Part shown: piece after piece, positions 1 through 11,697 of the stretch
Layout: every line of letters begins with the position of its first letter
How positions within the stretch are numbered: the first letter of the stretch is position 1
Source of the DNA: Emergomyces orientalis
Lineage: Eukaryota > Ascomycota > Eurotiomycetes > Onygenales > Ajellomycetaceae
Direction of reading: 5' to 3'
Assembly (NCBI GenBank): GCA_002110485.1
Contig: MOWL01000090.1
Span: 496,001 to 560,000 of the forward strand
Length of the DNA stretch: 64,000 nucleotides
Translations under genes and position numbers: made by a program
Notes under the pieces: model-generated
What the model saw: only the letters and a program-made list of their open reading frames with translations
Database searches by the model: none
Told to the model about the DNA's origin: nothing

Positions 1-134
1 AGAAGGAAATGATGCAATGCGACCGTAACAGGGATCTTAGGGCAGTGAATCGGAGGGGGGGAGAATCGGGTCGTGAAAATGATTTTTAAGAAAGAAAATA
101 AAAACGTCAACGGGGGAAAGGAAAAACGTATCAT
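1..134. other. Downstream flank of the RasGEF gene
   Basis: This 3' flank follows the RasGEF stop codon. It is purine-rich on the + strand (runs such as cggagggggggaga near 52-63). I see no gene and no clear poly(A) signal on the minus strand. Confidence 0.5.
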
Positions 135-3100
135 TCAACTAGAAATCATAAGGGCAAAAACGGAAGCGTCATTCATTCGTCCATACCTCGCTATTTTCTC
201 ATCTTCGCGTTCTCTAGGCTCAACCTCGAGACTGCGGTCGTACATTTCGTGTACGTCGCCGGCTGCCTGCATGTTGCTAAGCACGTAGTCCTGCAGCTCT
301 GGGACTGAGTGGAACGGATACGGCGCATTTTGATACTGCTGGATGTCGCGGATCACCTCGGCCGTCTTGGCCCGTTTGTTAAAGTTGATCAGATGCGATT
401 GCGTCAGAGACGGGATTCCGTCTTCGATAAACGTAAGATCGGTTAAATAGACACCTAAAATTACTGGTGTTAAACAGAAACGTGCTACAAGGGGTATAAA
501 CGGTTGGAGTTACCGAAGAAGGGAATACACGGAGGGTTAGCAAGATGCAACGCCTCGCGATATTCTCCGAAATTTTTCGTGCTAGCCATAAGCCGCCGCA
601 TATTCTCAAGTACTGCTGATACCCGAGCGCTGACTTGGGCCCACGTCCGGCTCAGTCGGTGGACAGGAGCCGTACCAAGAGCTGATATTATGGACGTCAA
701 TGTCGAGTAGTTGTTCATTGCGCGACATCTCTAAATTAGTTACGGAAAAGGTGATGTTAGCTCATATCACAAAACGTGAGAATATATCCAAGGCAGGGTA
801 GGGCATACCTCTGCAATCAAGACAAAATGCTTAATGACAACTACTCTCCGCTTCACATCCTGCTGATGCAGAATCATCTCCGCGACCCAATTAGTCAATT
901 GATTCGAATGAAGAATCAGTGCCTTCACATTGGCTGCTGGGTCAGGCTCGTCGGGGGCAAGTTTCTTCTGCCACGTCTTGTTAAGACATTCAGTAGGCTT
1001 GATTTTGGCGTAGAGGCGCGATTCAATGATGGTAAGCTGTCTCGCGAACTCCATCGGATCAATGTCCAGGAATTTCAGCTTCTTCATATTCTTCGGGAGA
1101 ATCGAAGGTGGTGCGTTGCCGCTGATGGTAGGAACAAGTCGTTTCGCGGAGGTGTCTTGGCCTCGCATACGCTGATCAATTAAACTCAACAGCTGCTGAG
1201 AACCGGGTGTCTTCGTCTTGCCAACCGAATCTTTGACGAATGCGTATACCCGCTGCAGAAGACGCATGTTGGCGTCATCGTTGGGTTCCATCCAATAATT
1301 CTCGAACCAATTTTTCATGATATTAACAACTCGAATTCGGATTGGGATCTGCTTTTGTTCGGTCCAAGTCTGTAGGTCTGCTTTGTCCAATCCATAAGGT
1401 GGCTGTAAAGTGAAGCGATGTACGAGCATCTCGAATAGCTCAGATGCCGTTGTGAATGAGCGGTATGTGAGCAGGAAAGTGGCGTTGAAAGATGTGTCAA
1501 GTTTGTCATGGCGCGTGAGATGTTCCACCAATCCAGCCAGTGTACCGCACTTGAGTGTAGGTACATCTCCTTTGTTGTCGTAGAAAACTTCTGATTCGTG
1601 GTCAATGTTCAAAAACCATGGCACTGTCGGCTCGGTTGGGATGGTATCTCCAAAGAAACGCTGCGCTTTGTCGATATTTGCTCGACTCTTTACTGGTTGC
1701 CTGTCAGCTGGAGGATATGTCGAGGGCACACCGATAGATCCTGAAGGAACCTTTGATGAGCCACCACCAATGTCTCGAGTTGGAGGTGCTTCCGAAGGAG
1801 CTTGCTCGAGAAGTAGCGTGAGAGAGAATCCGATTTGCGTCATGTAATTCTGTAGCTGACGGGAAACCGATCTAACACTGGCCAGTCGAGTTTCGAGAGT
1901 GTCGCCTCTCATTTCCGCCCATTCATCGCCCAAAGGCGCGGAAACAGCTTGGCAACTAAGGACCAAATCAGCGACGCCGTCATAGGCGCGTTGCTTTTGA
2001 AGGCTAAAGTCGACGAGCTGCGGATTCTGTGAACCGCGTTCGTGGGGAGCAAGATCGATAGACTCCACAAGAGACATCCACGGTTGGAAGCATTCGACTA
2101 TTTTGGTCCCCGCAGCGCAAACTGCATCTGCGATCGCAAAATGTATTCTTGGGCTTACAGTCTTCTCGGACAGTGACAGTTGCTCCTCTAGTCTTCGGGC
2201 GCTAGCCGCAAGCATATCTTTGAGGCTCTCAATTCGATCAACGATGTTCGAGTCTAGCACCATAGCTGGCTCAAGTCCTGTGTCCCGGTTCTCGTGGTCT
2301 AAAAAGGCAGTTGGATTCCGAGTCCCCACATTGTTATTCTGCCAGTGACCTCCAGAGGAGGTTCCCCGTACAAAACCAGGGACTAGACGACTGATGTCGT
2401 CACCTCGTTGTTGTTTAGCGACTTCAACGTAGCCGTAGACGCCATGCAAGACACCTTCAGCTTCCTGGAGGCATTTGGCATCTGAGTCAGGCCCCCGCCA
2501 ATCGGCTGCAGCGATATGGGACGAAAGGACAAGTTTCGAAAATTTGGACATCATATCCCGGAAATGAGGATACAATGCTTTGTTTGTTGAGATTATGGAA
2601 GGGTTTCCGGAGTGATTATCGGTTGTGTCTGAGCCTGCAGCAAGTAGCATCCTGAGATGGTCCGAAATATCTTCAGCGCGCCTTACATATTGCGCACGAT
2701 GGCCCTCCATAATTGCGCGGCGGTAGGCATCGATCGCTTGTCGCATGTTTCCAACAAGCTTGTTCCAAGTAAGGGGCGTAGACGAGCCGTCATCGAGGAA
2801 ATGGCGAGGAATGGTGGATGAGATCGATTGAGCAGAAAGACGCTCGTTATGCGCGGTCTGGCCATTCGTAGCAGCAGAGAGCATTCCCTTGTTTGGCGCC
2901 AACTGGCTGCTGCTGGTATGGGGCGACTGGTGTGCATGTTTTGTCTCGGAGTATTGTTTCACTATGGGTGACGCATTTATTGAGTCTAGCGAAGTGGCAG
3001 GGGAAACCCCGTCCGAGAGAAATGATCGTCGACGCCGCGACGCGGACTCGTGCGAGGACCGTATCAACGATTCGCCTTCAGCCTCTGATCCCGAACCATC

Positions 3101-3986
3101 GTAATCATCCTCATCACGATCAATACCTCCGACCATCAACTCAGGCGGGGGCCGAGTCTGCTCAGGAACAAAAATATTCGTTCGATCGCGCGGGCCAGTC
3201 TCTGTAGTGGACATGGGTGTCTCCAGTGGCAGCTCTGCTGTGCTTCGACCAGTCAAAGTGTTGAAATAGAACAACCGTCCATCAGCAGTGGCCTGAGGAA
3301 TCCAAAAGGCAGCTTCTTCATGTTCCGAGCCTCTTTCTCCCTCGATGGGGAGGGTCGACTGCCCATCTTTGGGGTTTCCTTCCGAGTCCAAATCATCGTC
3401 GCCCTCGTCGTAGTCATCAGCGCCTGATTCAGCACTGGTGTCGCCGCCTTCGTGCCCAAAGTGGCCACCACCCAATCCTATCGAGTCTGGGTCTGTTACA
3501 ACTGCACAGTAGTTGCTCGGGAACCAGCCGCGCACGTCGCCCATAACACCATCCCACCATCCAGTATCCAGCTGGTTAAGAACCTGTATAATGTCGCCTT
3601 GACGGAAGCTCAGACTCGTGTGGTCATCTGCGGTATAATTGTATAGAGCACGGACGTATAAAGCGGGTGGAGAGTCTACTGGAGAGTTGTATACTATTTC
3701 GGTGTTAACAAAAAAATCGTAGAATATCGGAAGTCTTTTCAAAATAAAAATAGGCCATACCTTCTTCAGCTCCCCTGCTATTGCTTGTAACGTATCCATC
3801 GTTTCCATGATGTCTCGCCATGTCTGCGTGATAAGAGTGTTCGTTGTTGGGGTGGTACTGTGAGTCGTCGTGAGATGTGGTTTGGTCTTCAGTGTAATGG
3901 AAAGCCGCCGCAAAAGTGCCAGATTTCGCATTCAAAACGGACTTTGAGTTAACCGTCAGCGGGACAGCAGCTCGAGAAGAGTACAT
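135..3986 (-). CDS. CDC25: Cdc25-type Ras guanine nucleotide exchange factor (SH3-RasGEF)
   Basis: Predicted to load GTP onto Ras at the plasma membrane, upstream of cAMP/PKA signalling (family knowledge). Exons, in transcription order: 3986-3761, 3693-809, 730-514, 454-135, giving 1,215 aa; all three introns have GTATGG/GTATGC/GTAACT donors and TAG acceptors and restore frame. The start at 3986 is chosen because the 67-nt first intron joins it in frame to the SH3 domain. SH3 at about residues 86-145 (ALYNYTADD, WWDG, WFPSNY); a WW-like strip near 200-230 (FWIPQA...GRLFYFN); a long low-complexity linker; the RasGEF N-terminal module near 785-900 (LTYRSFTTASELFEMLVHRF); the catalytic RasGEF domain near 954-1190 (MEFARQLTIIE, NNYSTLTSIISAL, IPFFGVYLTDLTFIEDG). 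Length and order match ascomycete Cdc25/Ste6. The very long upstream spacer may hold an extended promoter or leader. The family assignment is secure; the exact start is less so. Confidence 0.93.
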
Positions 3987-4257
3987 GGTTTGATTGATAT
4001 TTCCTGGGGGGAGAGAAGGGAGGAGTATCGAGGAAAGGGGAAAGGGGACGAAGATGGGAGAAAGCCGCAGAGTATTCTATCGCATCGTTGTGAACGGTTG
4101 TTTCGGGGCGTTTTGACGGGTTTCTTATCGGCTGACAAAGGACGTAAAAATTGGGGACGTTTCAGGCTGGCGAGCTGGTTCTTCCCTTCTGATCATCTAT
4201 TTCTCTTCGCCTTTCTATGAAGGATTTTTTTCCCCTTTCAGTTTCAGTATGGTTCTG

Positions 4258-4272
4258 TGTGTGTGTGTGTGG
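4258..4272. repeat. GT dinucleotide microsatellite
   Basis: A short run of alternating GT followed by a G run (tgtgtgtgtgtgtgtgggggg), in the upstream flank of the RasGEF gene. Confidence 0.7.
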
Positions 4273-4570
4273 GGGGCTGGCAGATCGAGGGGAAACGGGG
4301 TCAGACTGTACTCTGTCGGTGGGACGAAAAGGTGGGAGGTCACGGACACACTGCGCAAAAGAAGAAGAAGAGAGAAAACACTGGAACTGGAGCTGGAACT
4401 GGAAAGGGTTTTCGAAGACGAAGTTGGAGTTTGGGCCAGGAGAAGTAGCAATAATGAAGGGAATGATTCTTCGTGGTACTTTTTATTTAACGGGATTGTA
4501 CGACAGATGTGCAGTGAAAATGAGTGGGGTTGAGGAGGAGTCAGCGTGGAGAATTCGGGTTAGGGTTCAG

Positions 4571-4612
4571 GGAGAGGGAGAGGGAGAGAGAGAGAGTGAG
4601 TGAGTGAGAGAG
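4571..4612. repeat. GA-rich microsatellite
   Basis: Tandem GGGAGA, GA and GAGT units form an uninterrupted purine-rich tract upstream of the RasGEF gene. Confidence 0.8.
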
Positions 4613-4915
4613 ATAAGGGCGACTGGAACCCAGGGCTGGGGACTGAGAATGACAGAGCAGACAAGCAGAGGAATGAAGGATGGGATGGGATAATGGGTGA
4701 AAATGAGAAGACGAGAGAGAAAAGAGAAGTTAAGGGATTAGGAAGAAGAGAGAGAAAAGAGGCGAGGACGAGCAGACAAGAGACAAAACTGCCTCCAGGT
4801 AAGGTATCTATCTGTCCGGCTGGGTCTGGGTCAGCGAGGAATTTTGGTTAGGAAAGGCAAGGGGACCAGGGAGACCAGGGAGATGGGGATTATTGATTGG
4901 GATTATTTGATTATT

Positions 4916-4970
4916 TGGGGGGGCGGCCAGGCTGGGGGTGGGGGGGGGGGGCTTTTTGGGGGGGATGGGA
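4916..4970 (+). other. G-run cluster, possible G-quadruplex
   Basis: At least five runs of three or more guanines within 55 nt on the + strand, including an 11-G and a 7-G run, directly before the GAA repeat. The spacing satisfies the usual intramolecular G-quadruplex pattern. Any function is inference. Confidence 0.5.
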
Positions 4971-4973
4971 GAC

Positions 4974-5016
4974 AAGAAGAAGAAGAAGAAGACGAAGAAG
5001 AAGAAGAAGAAGAAGA
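4974..5016. repeat. GAA trinucleotide repeat
   Basis: About 14 consecutive GAA units with one GAC interruption, on the + strand. It lies about 1 kb upstream of the RasGEF start. Confidence 0.9.
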
Positions 5017-5724
5017 GTGTCTTGTCTTGTCTACCTCTGGCGTGTACTACTGGAACAATCCACTACTTCCACAGATTGTATCTTCTCTCTCATACACAGG
5101 AGGATTAACTAACTGTTTGGTTGTTGTTGTTATTGCTGTAGAAAAGAAACAAAAAAGAAGAAAAAAAAGGGAATAAACATGTGGCAGGTGAGCTGTGAAT
5201 GTAAAAGTTTTGTTAAGAGCTGATGAATTGGAATCCTTGAGGGTGTTTGTTTACTTAGTGTCAGCATCATCAGTAGTTAAGTTACCACCAGCCAGTCAGT
5301 TATTAGTGTCAGGATTGAAGAAATGAGAGAAGAATCCATTTGGGAATCATTTAGTTAGTTATTAATGCTGCTGACTCTGATCAAAACATCTTCCCCCCCC
5401 AATGGGCCATTACCCGGCTGGTACTTGTCTGGTACACTGTACATAGTGCATGTGTGCATAATAATACCCCAACATCTTTAGCTAGCCTGTGGCTGCAGCA
5501 AACAAACAGGTGGAGCAAGTAATAATAATAAGTGCCTTCTGGACCATTCTGGTCTTCCATCCCTTCCATCCCATACATCATCCCGTACATATACTAGGGA
5601 GAGCAACACAAAATAACACTGATGATATAGAAAACGGGATTCATTGAACTCAGTGATACTCCCCCAGCAGCAATAATTGAAATCCATAACCCCATAGATA
5701 TGGAATATTGAATTGAATATCGGG

Positions 5725-5748
5725 TATCGAAATATCGAAATATCGAAA
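5725..5748. repeat. 8-bp tandem repeat, three units
   Basis: Three perfect consecutive copies of TATCGAAA in an AT-rich context. Confidence 0.85.
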
Positions 5749-5945
5749 TACTATAGAGAGCCTTGTCACCAAACATCATACTGTAGCCAAAGAACACCAA
5801 AACTACGCCAACGCCAAACGATCCCGCCCCCGCTCCCTGTCCTGCAAATGAATTGCTGTGAGCTCTTCATAATGACAGACAGACAGACAGACCACTCCCA
5901 AATTAAGAAAAGTAGCGGGGATTCATCCTCTTCTTTTACTATCTC

Positions 5946-5950
<5 letters not shown>

Positions 5951-5988
<38 letters not shown>
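5951..5988. repeat. TC dinucleotide microsatellite
   Basis: About 19 TC units with one TG interruption. Confidence 0.9.
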
Positions 5989-6261
5989 AGCAGATTTGAT
6001 ATACTGAGAGACTGACAAAGAAAATTACAGTGAATACTGTAACCCACAGTAACATACCCAGTACCCACACCTTTTAGCATTTTCCACCATACTGAGAAGG
6101 CCAGACTGAACACTGAAGCTGACACATTCAAAGTATTCAAACTCTATATACCTAGGCACAAACCAGTCAATACCTCAGGTAGTAATTATTCCAACTCTTT
6201 ATGATTATCAACATGATCAGAGATCATACATGCAATGCACCAACCCTCCTTATAATTAAAG

Positions 6262-6283
6262 CAATCAATCAATCAATCAATCA
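6262..6283. repeat. CAAT tetranucleotide repeat
   Basis: About five consecutive CAAT units. Confidence 0.85.
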
Positions 6284-6776
6284 TCCATTTATTCTCATTC
6301 CCATTCTCGTCGGCTGATCAGAACGCTCTCTTCACTTCATGCTTGTTCCATCAACCAGCCACTCACATTTCTCCAGAGTAAGGAGACTTTGAACCTTTTC
6401 TGCAAAAAGTCCTTTGCCGGCTCTCTGTGCATAAAACCACCCAATAAAACTGTGGAAGTCCGTTGTCCATTTATCAATGATCGGCCCCTTTGCAGCCATT
6501 GCTGCACCCCCGTTGGAACTCGGGTACCAAGCTGCCAGCGATCGGCGGAGAGGATGGAGACAAAACATGGCATTTATTTTCTCTAAAGCCAAAAAGGCTG
6601 AGACTAGGAAAAAAGGAAAAGAAATATCAAAGGCGATATGCCCCGTCGAAAAGAGAGAAACAAGATACGTGCATTAAACAATTTTATTATGGCTTTAACC
6701 AGACTTTAACAGTTTTCAACTCCCTCAATTCTTCAAAACCGGGGCCCTTTCTTGACCCTTTTTTTTTAAAAAAAAA

Positions 6777-6793
6777 ATATATATATATATATA
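6777..6793. repeat. AT dinucleotide microsatellite
   Basis: Alternating AT run that directly follows a T8-A10 homopolymer junction. Confidence 0.85.
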
Positions 6794-8641
6794 AAATGAA
6801 TCTTCCCTCTTTCCCCGTGTTCCTCTTTTTGCCCCTCTCGTCGAATCATGTCACGAATCCAGAGGGTCCCACGGGTATATTGCCGCTTAATATACTTGAA
6901 TGCTGTTGGTGCGCCGCCGCCATCATTCAATCACCCAGCCACTCACCAGCGCCCTTCCATCTGTCACCGGATGTTTCTAAGTCATGAAAGGAGGGGATGG
7001 GGGGGTTGAAGAGCACAGAAAATAATTCAGTCAAATAGTTAAACATAACCAGCAACTAGCCGCCGAGCCAAACCAGCCAATAACCAGCAATTCAAGCGAA
7101 GCACAACACCCCTCCCCGCTTCTCCAACTTTCTCATGTCAAAACTTTATATGAGCAAAGACACCTGCGCCCGGCCTATGCCATCATGCAATCCTAGGCTG
7201 CCGAACTCTTGAGTTAAAACATGCCCTAACTCTGCAATCGATTCGACAATCGCGAGAAAGAGAAGAAAAAAATATCTTCCCGTCTCCATCTCTTATTCAG
7301 GGTAGCAATGCACAGTACTGTACATTATTATTCCTCTGTACCCCTCCGCCTTCTCTTATTCGAACTGTCCAAAAAAGGGGAAAAAGGATGGTCAAGGTTC
7401 CCCTCATCCTGACTTCCAGAATATCTACTCATTTTACCTACCCACCCGTGCCTTGAAAAGATCCAAACTGGGACGAAACAAAACACGCCAATATTGAAAC
7501 AAGTAATTGCAATATAAGAGAAGGAAAAATCAATTTAAATCCCAAGAACAACTCGAAAAGAAAATAATAATAATAAGCATCCACAAATGGGCTGTCAGAC
7601 ATATCACAAGTTTCAATCCCAATCACCACCACATGTCCTGTGCGAATTACGGAGTACCTAGGTAATAAATATACTGTACCTAGGCCCACTGCACATAGCT
7701 ACCCCATGGGGAACTAGCTAGCTCTCTAGCTTCTGTCCCTTCCACTCTGCTGAAAATCACCTGCATCAATATCCTCTCTTACTTTCCCGTGATAGCTTCT
7801 TGAAAAAACATTCTATCCCTAGAGAGAAAAGACAGAAGCCATATTCCCTCTTCTATCATGTGTCTCCCTCTAAAAAGACGAAACTAACTTATTAAAACTA
7901 ATATTAAAAGAAGACAAACCCCCTCTTGTGCATTATGTACCACACATGTACCCCACCCTGTACCTCCGTACGGCACATAAGGGTGGACGAATGGACAGAG
8001 GACACCCAGCCCCCCCTCCCATCCCCATCAAATAAAATGGGAGAATCTATCTATAACTAGGAAAGGTCATCTCTCTCCCTCCCCGTACACATATATACCT
8101 ACCTAGGTAGTTTGTATATCTATATATACGCAAATGAAGTGAACCACATCGCATCGCATACAGCCCGTGACTCGATTCTGTATAAAACCGATCCCCCACC
8201 CCCTTTTTTTATTCTTTCGTAAACAGACTACCTAGTTAAGTTTATTATTTTTTTTTTCACTTTTCTTTTTTGTCCCTCAATCGAACCATGGTAACGGACC
8301 CCGAGAGACCCCATTTTAGCATCAAGCTTAAACCCCCGCCCCGCCAAAAAAATAAAAAGAAGTCCATCGAACAACGGATATATCCATGGATATGCCTCCA
8401 TTCAAACCTTGGTAAATGGCCCGGCGGTATTTATTAAGCGACCACAAGCGGAAACGGAAAACGAGACCTCGGGAAGAAAAGAAAACAAGAAAAAAAATTG
8501 TCATTGGTTATGATTCCTTTTGTTCGTAAATCAAGCCATAGGGTTTTGCGTCATTTTATTTTTTATTTTTTATTTCTTATTTTCCAAAAAAATATTTACA
8601 TAGATATCCACGGATATATGTGTCTATATACCTAAAAATGA

Positions 8642-8662
8642 AATAAATAAATAAATAAATAT
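8642..8662. repeat. AAAT tetranucleotide repeat
   Basis: About five units of AAAT/AATA in an AT-rich stretch. Confidence 0.75.
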
Positions 8663-11600
8663 TTAGACCTACCTCGAGTGCCCAGCAGTTAGTTAGTTAA
8701 CCAAACTGCTTACAATAAAAGGGTTACTCGTTGTAAACTTGTTCTGGGACGTCTCCGTGCTATGGGGAAGCGCAGCTGCGAGGTAGTGGTAGTGCAGACT
8801 TCAACCCCGTTAGAAATGCTTAATATACATGCTGTCAGACGCATATGAATAACAAATTTGCGCTATCGCCTCCTCTGTTTGCCCTCCCGACTCGGGCTAC
8901 ATAGCAGTCGGATTCCGATTGTAATAATAAGAGACCGCGTTTGTCAACCTTGATTTTGGATTTTGGCGGAGTGGACTTTGCCCCGAGTTGCATGCTATGG
9001 CCATTGCTGCTTGAATACTGGCTTAACTCGGGTGCTGGGGTCGTGGGAAGGCGTTTGCAATTTGCAAAGTGCAAAGGCATCCTTCAATTAGTGAGATGTG
9101 CAGTTCGTGAGTGAGGCCAGATTCTCTGGTAGCATTTATGTTACACTCAAAGATCAGAGGGGGTTTTTGGGGGTTGTAGATTGGCAGAGCAGAGCCCCCC
9201 TAACTATGGCAATCTCACTTGCTGATCTGACCAGGCTCAATTTTGTTTGGTGTCCCTGCTCTTTTCTCTTTTCTTTTCATACTCAGCTTGGATATTGAAC
9301 TGAATGAAATTGAAGAACTTAATAGGGAAAATAAAATAAAATAAAGCGAACGAGAACATTATTTCACATGTCCCCCGTTCTCCTCTCCTGAGAACCCTCC
9401 CCGCTTGTTGATCCTCTACAGGAAAACATGAGACTTCCCAGTACAAATCGCATCGACCTTTCATGGATCAGGAAAATCTCCTCCCATCCCCATCCCAGGG
9501 CCCTAGCATCACATTATTAATTCTGACTACCCCCAGGATCAGGGATCCCCAGAACTGCTGCTCAGTGTCAATACTAATCAATAATAAATTCATAGGCGAA
9601 ACAACGAACACCGCGTACATCCTAGGGTCTTTTCTCATTCACGATTATCTTCGCTGCTGCCCAACCGTTCATAGATGGATGTTGGGAGGATTCGCGGGGA
9701 AAAAAGGGGTGCTTGGATTTAGTGCAGTAATCCGTTCATAGGGCTTCGGCCTCTACACTGGGTATATAGGTTAGTCGAAATTAACTGCCGAAGGGGGGGT
9801 GCATGGTATGGTCTGTTCTTCAACGCTTCGATGAAGGAACATGGCAACGCTTGGCCCCAACCCCTTGGCACAGGGATTGGAAATAATTTATCAGAATAAA
9901 AAGCTAGAAACTGAGCATGCTGGGGGGATAGGGCTCTTGTTTGCTGGTTTGTTTTGTTGTTAAAGTATGAAAACGACGGACATCATTGACCAGAGTAGAC
10001 ATGCATGGCAGACCCTTTGAGGCCTGTAAAAGTTTACATCTATGGATGAGTTTCAGGAATGCGTTCGTGTTTATCCCTCCCCTCCCTCCCTCCCGGACGA
10101 TAATCGCTCAAGATGCTGTGTCTCCCGTGCGGATTATTGCCTTCCACACATGTTAACTTTACGGGGTGCATATACGGCAGTCATATGTATAACACATGGC
10201 ATCGCTTGGAGTGTATCGGCTATCCACAGTATATCACCACGCATAATCCTTGACAGCCATCTCCCGAGGCATCCCGCCCGCAGCCCAACTTGCCTTTGCC
10301 TCGTATGCTATGGTATCTTTTTTGTGCATTGAGAACCGTATTCCTCAATTTGAAACCCGCCCTCTATTCCGCCACTTTCTTCCATTTATTATTCTCTCTC
10401 TCATAAAGAAAGGTGCTGCTCATGGATACATTCTCCTCTGCAGCATTTTATCCCCTTCCTATTTTCGTGGTAGCTTGGGAAGGCCCGAATGTAACCTCTC
10501 TCTGCACCCGTGCCGACAACAGCCAAATGGTAGCAGTAGTATATGCCAAAAGGCATCCCTGAACCATGATCCATGAACGCAGGCTCGAACTAACGTCACC
10601 TCGCCTAACAGCCGCTGTTCCGGTTCCTGAAATGCTGGTCTGAGCGAATAGGGTAATCCCACATTTCCCGCCGTGTACCTCTGAGGTAGATCGCACGAAC
10701 TGGAGAAAATGGGGCGGATCAGCGAGCAACCCAGAGGGGAGCACTAAGTCGCCGCCCACCAATTGAATGGGCTGACGTTAGATGATTAAATTTTCGAGAA
10801 TTTTTGCAATTGGTTCTCGCTCCTCTTTTTGTGTTTGAACTCATCCGTCGATGCTTGTCATTGCATATGTGGAGTTTCTTCCTTCCGCCCTTTGGCCCCC
10901 TTTCGCCGGGAAGCAGTAGGTGCGGAAAAGGACTTTAGGACAGAAACACAACGGGAGGAAGTGGATTCTGCATGCATGATTTCATGGCTGTGGGGTGGGA
11001 CAGGTGAAGGCCTTCTCTCCCCCTCCCTTCTCCCCCTTTTGGCTTTTACTTCGCATAAGCAACATTCAATGTCATTTGTACCGTACATGTACATGCACTT
11101 GGTACTCTCTGATAGGTCAATTAGACTTGCTCCATCAGGTTTCTCCAGAAAAAATTTGTCGTTGTCAACTAAAGCCTGGGGAAAAGGGAATGAAATTGGA
11201 GACAAGAAGGCCCAGGTCCATCATTGAACAGCGGCTGCCGTATGGGCGGGTCTTGAGTGTAAGTTTTCTGAGGAAATTGACTTCCACAAAGCGCAGAAAT
11301 AAAAATTTTTCTTTCTTTCTTGCGCATTAAAGGCGGTGCCTGGCTTGGTATTCCTACAAGTGACTTTCAAAGTTCTTTTCGTGGGAGACGGGGTCAACAA
11401 CAGCCAGGGCCTCCTGGCCAGTAATTGAACAAATCAATTATCTTTTGCGGTTCTCTGTGTAAAACGACGCCATTCGCCCGAGATGGGAAAAAGGGCCAAA
11501 CCCTGCCGCTTTTTCAAAATATCTCATTTGATGCTTCCTGATGCATCTGCAGGTATTCCGCGATGTGACGTGATTCATTGCAGACGACTCACCTTTTTCT

Positions 11601-11678
11601 TCCGACTCTCCCTTCGTTTCCCGGGAACATTTCGACCAAAAATATAGAGGAAACCAATTAGATGTAATTACCACAGGT

Positions 11679-11697
11679 CAATTACACTGTGTAATTG
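11679..11697. other. 19-bp perfect palindrome
   Basis: CAATTACACTGTGTAATTG: two 9-nt arms that are exact reverse complements around a single T. A further CCAATTA/TAATTGG pair (11654-11660 and 11692-11698) extends the inverted symmetry. It could be a binding site for a dimeric regulator or a short transposon terminus; there is no gene within 3 kb. Confidence 0.6.

Noticed and set aside
4556..4570. GGGTTAGGGTTCAGG, telomere-like
   Set aside because: Only about two TTAGGG-like units; too short for an interstitial telomeric array.
4217..4603. 128-codon frame upstream of the RasGEF gene
   Set aside because: It is a translation of the GA and GT repeats (Glu/Arg/Gly-rich), with no domain.
6332..6592. 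86-codon minus-strand frame in the 10.7-kb spacer
   Set aside because: It begins without an ATG at its 5' end, matches no family I know, and the opposite strand is equally open.
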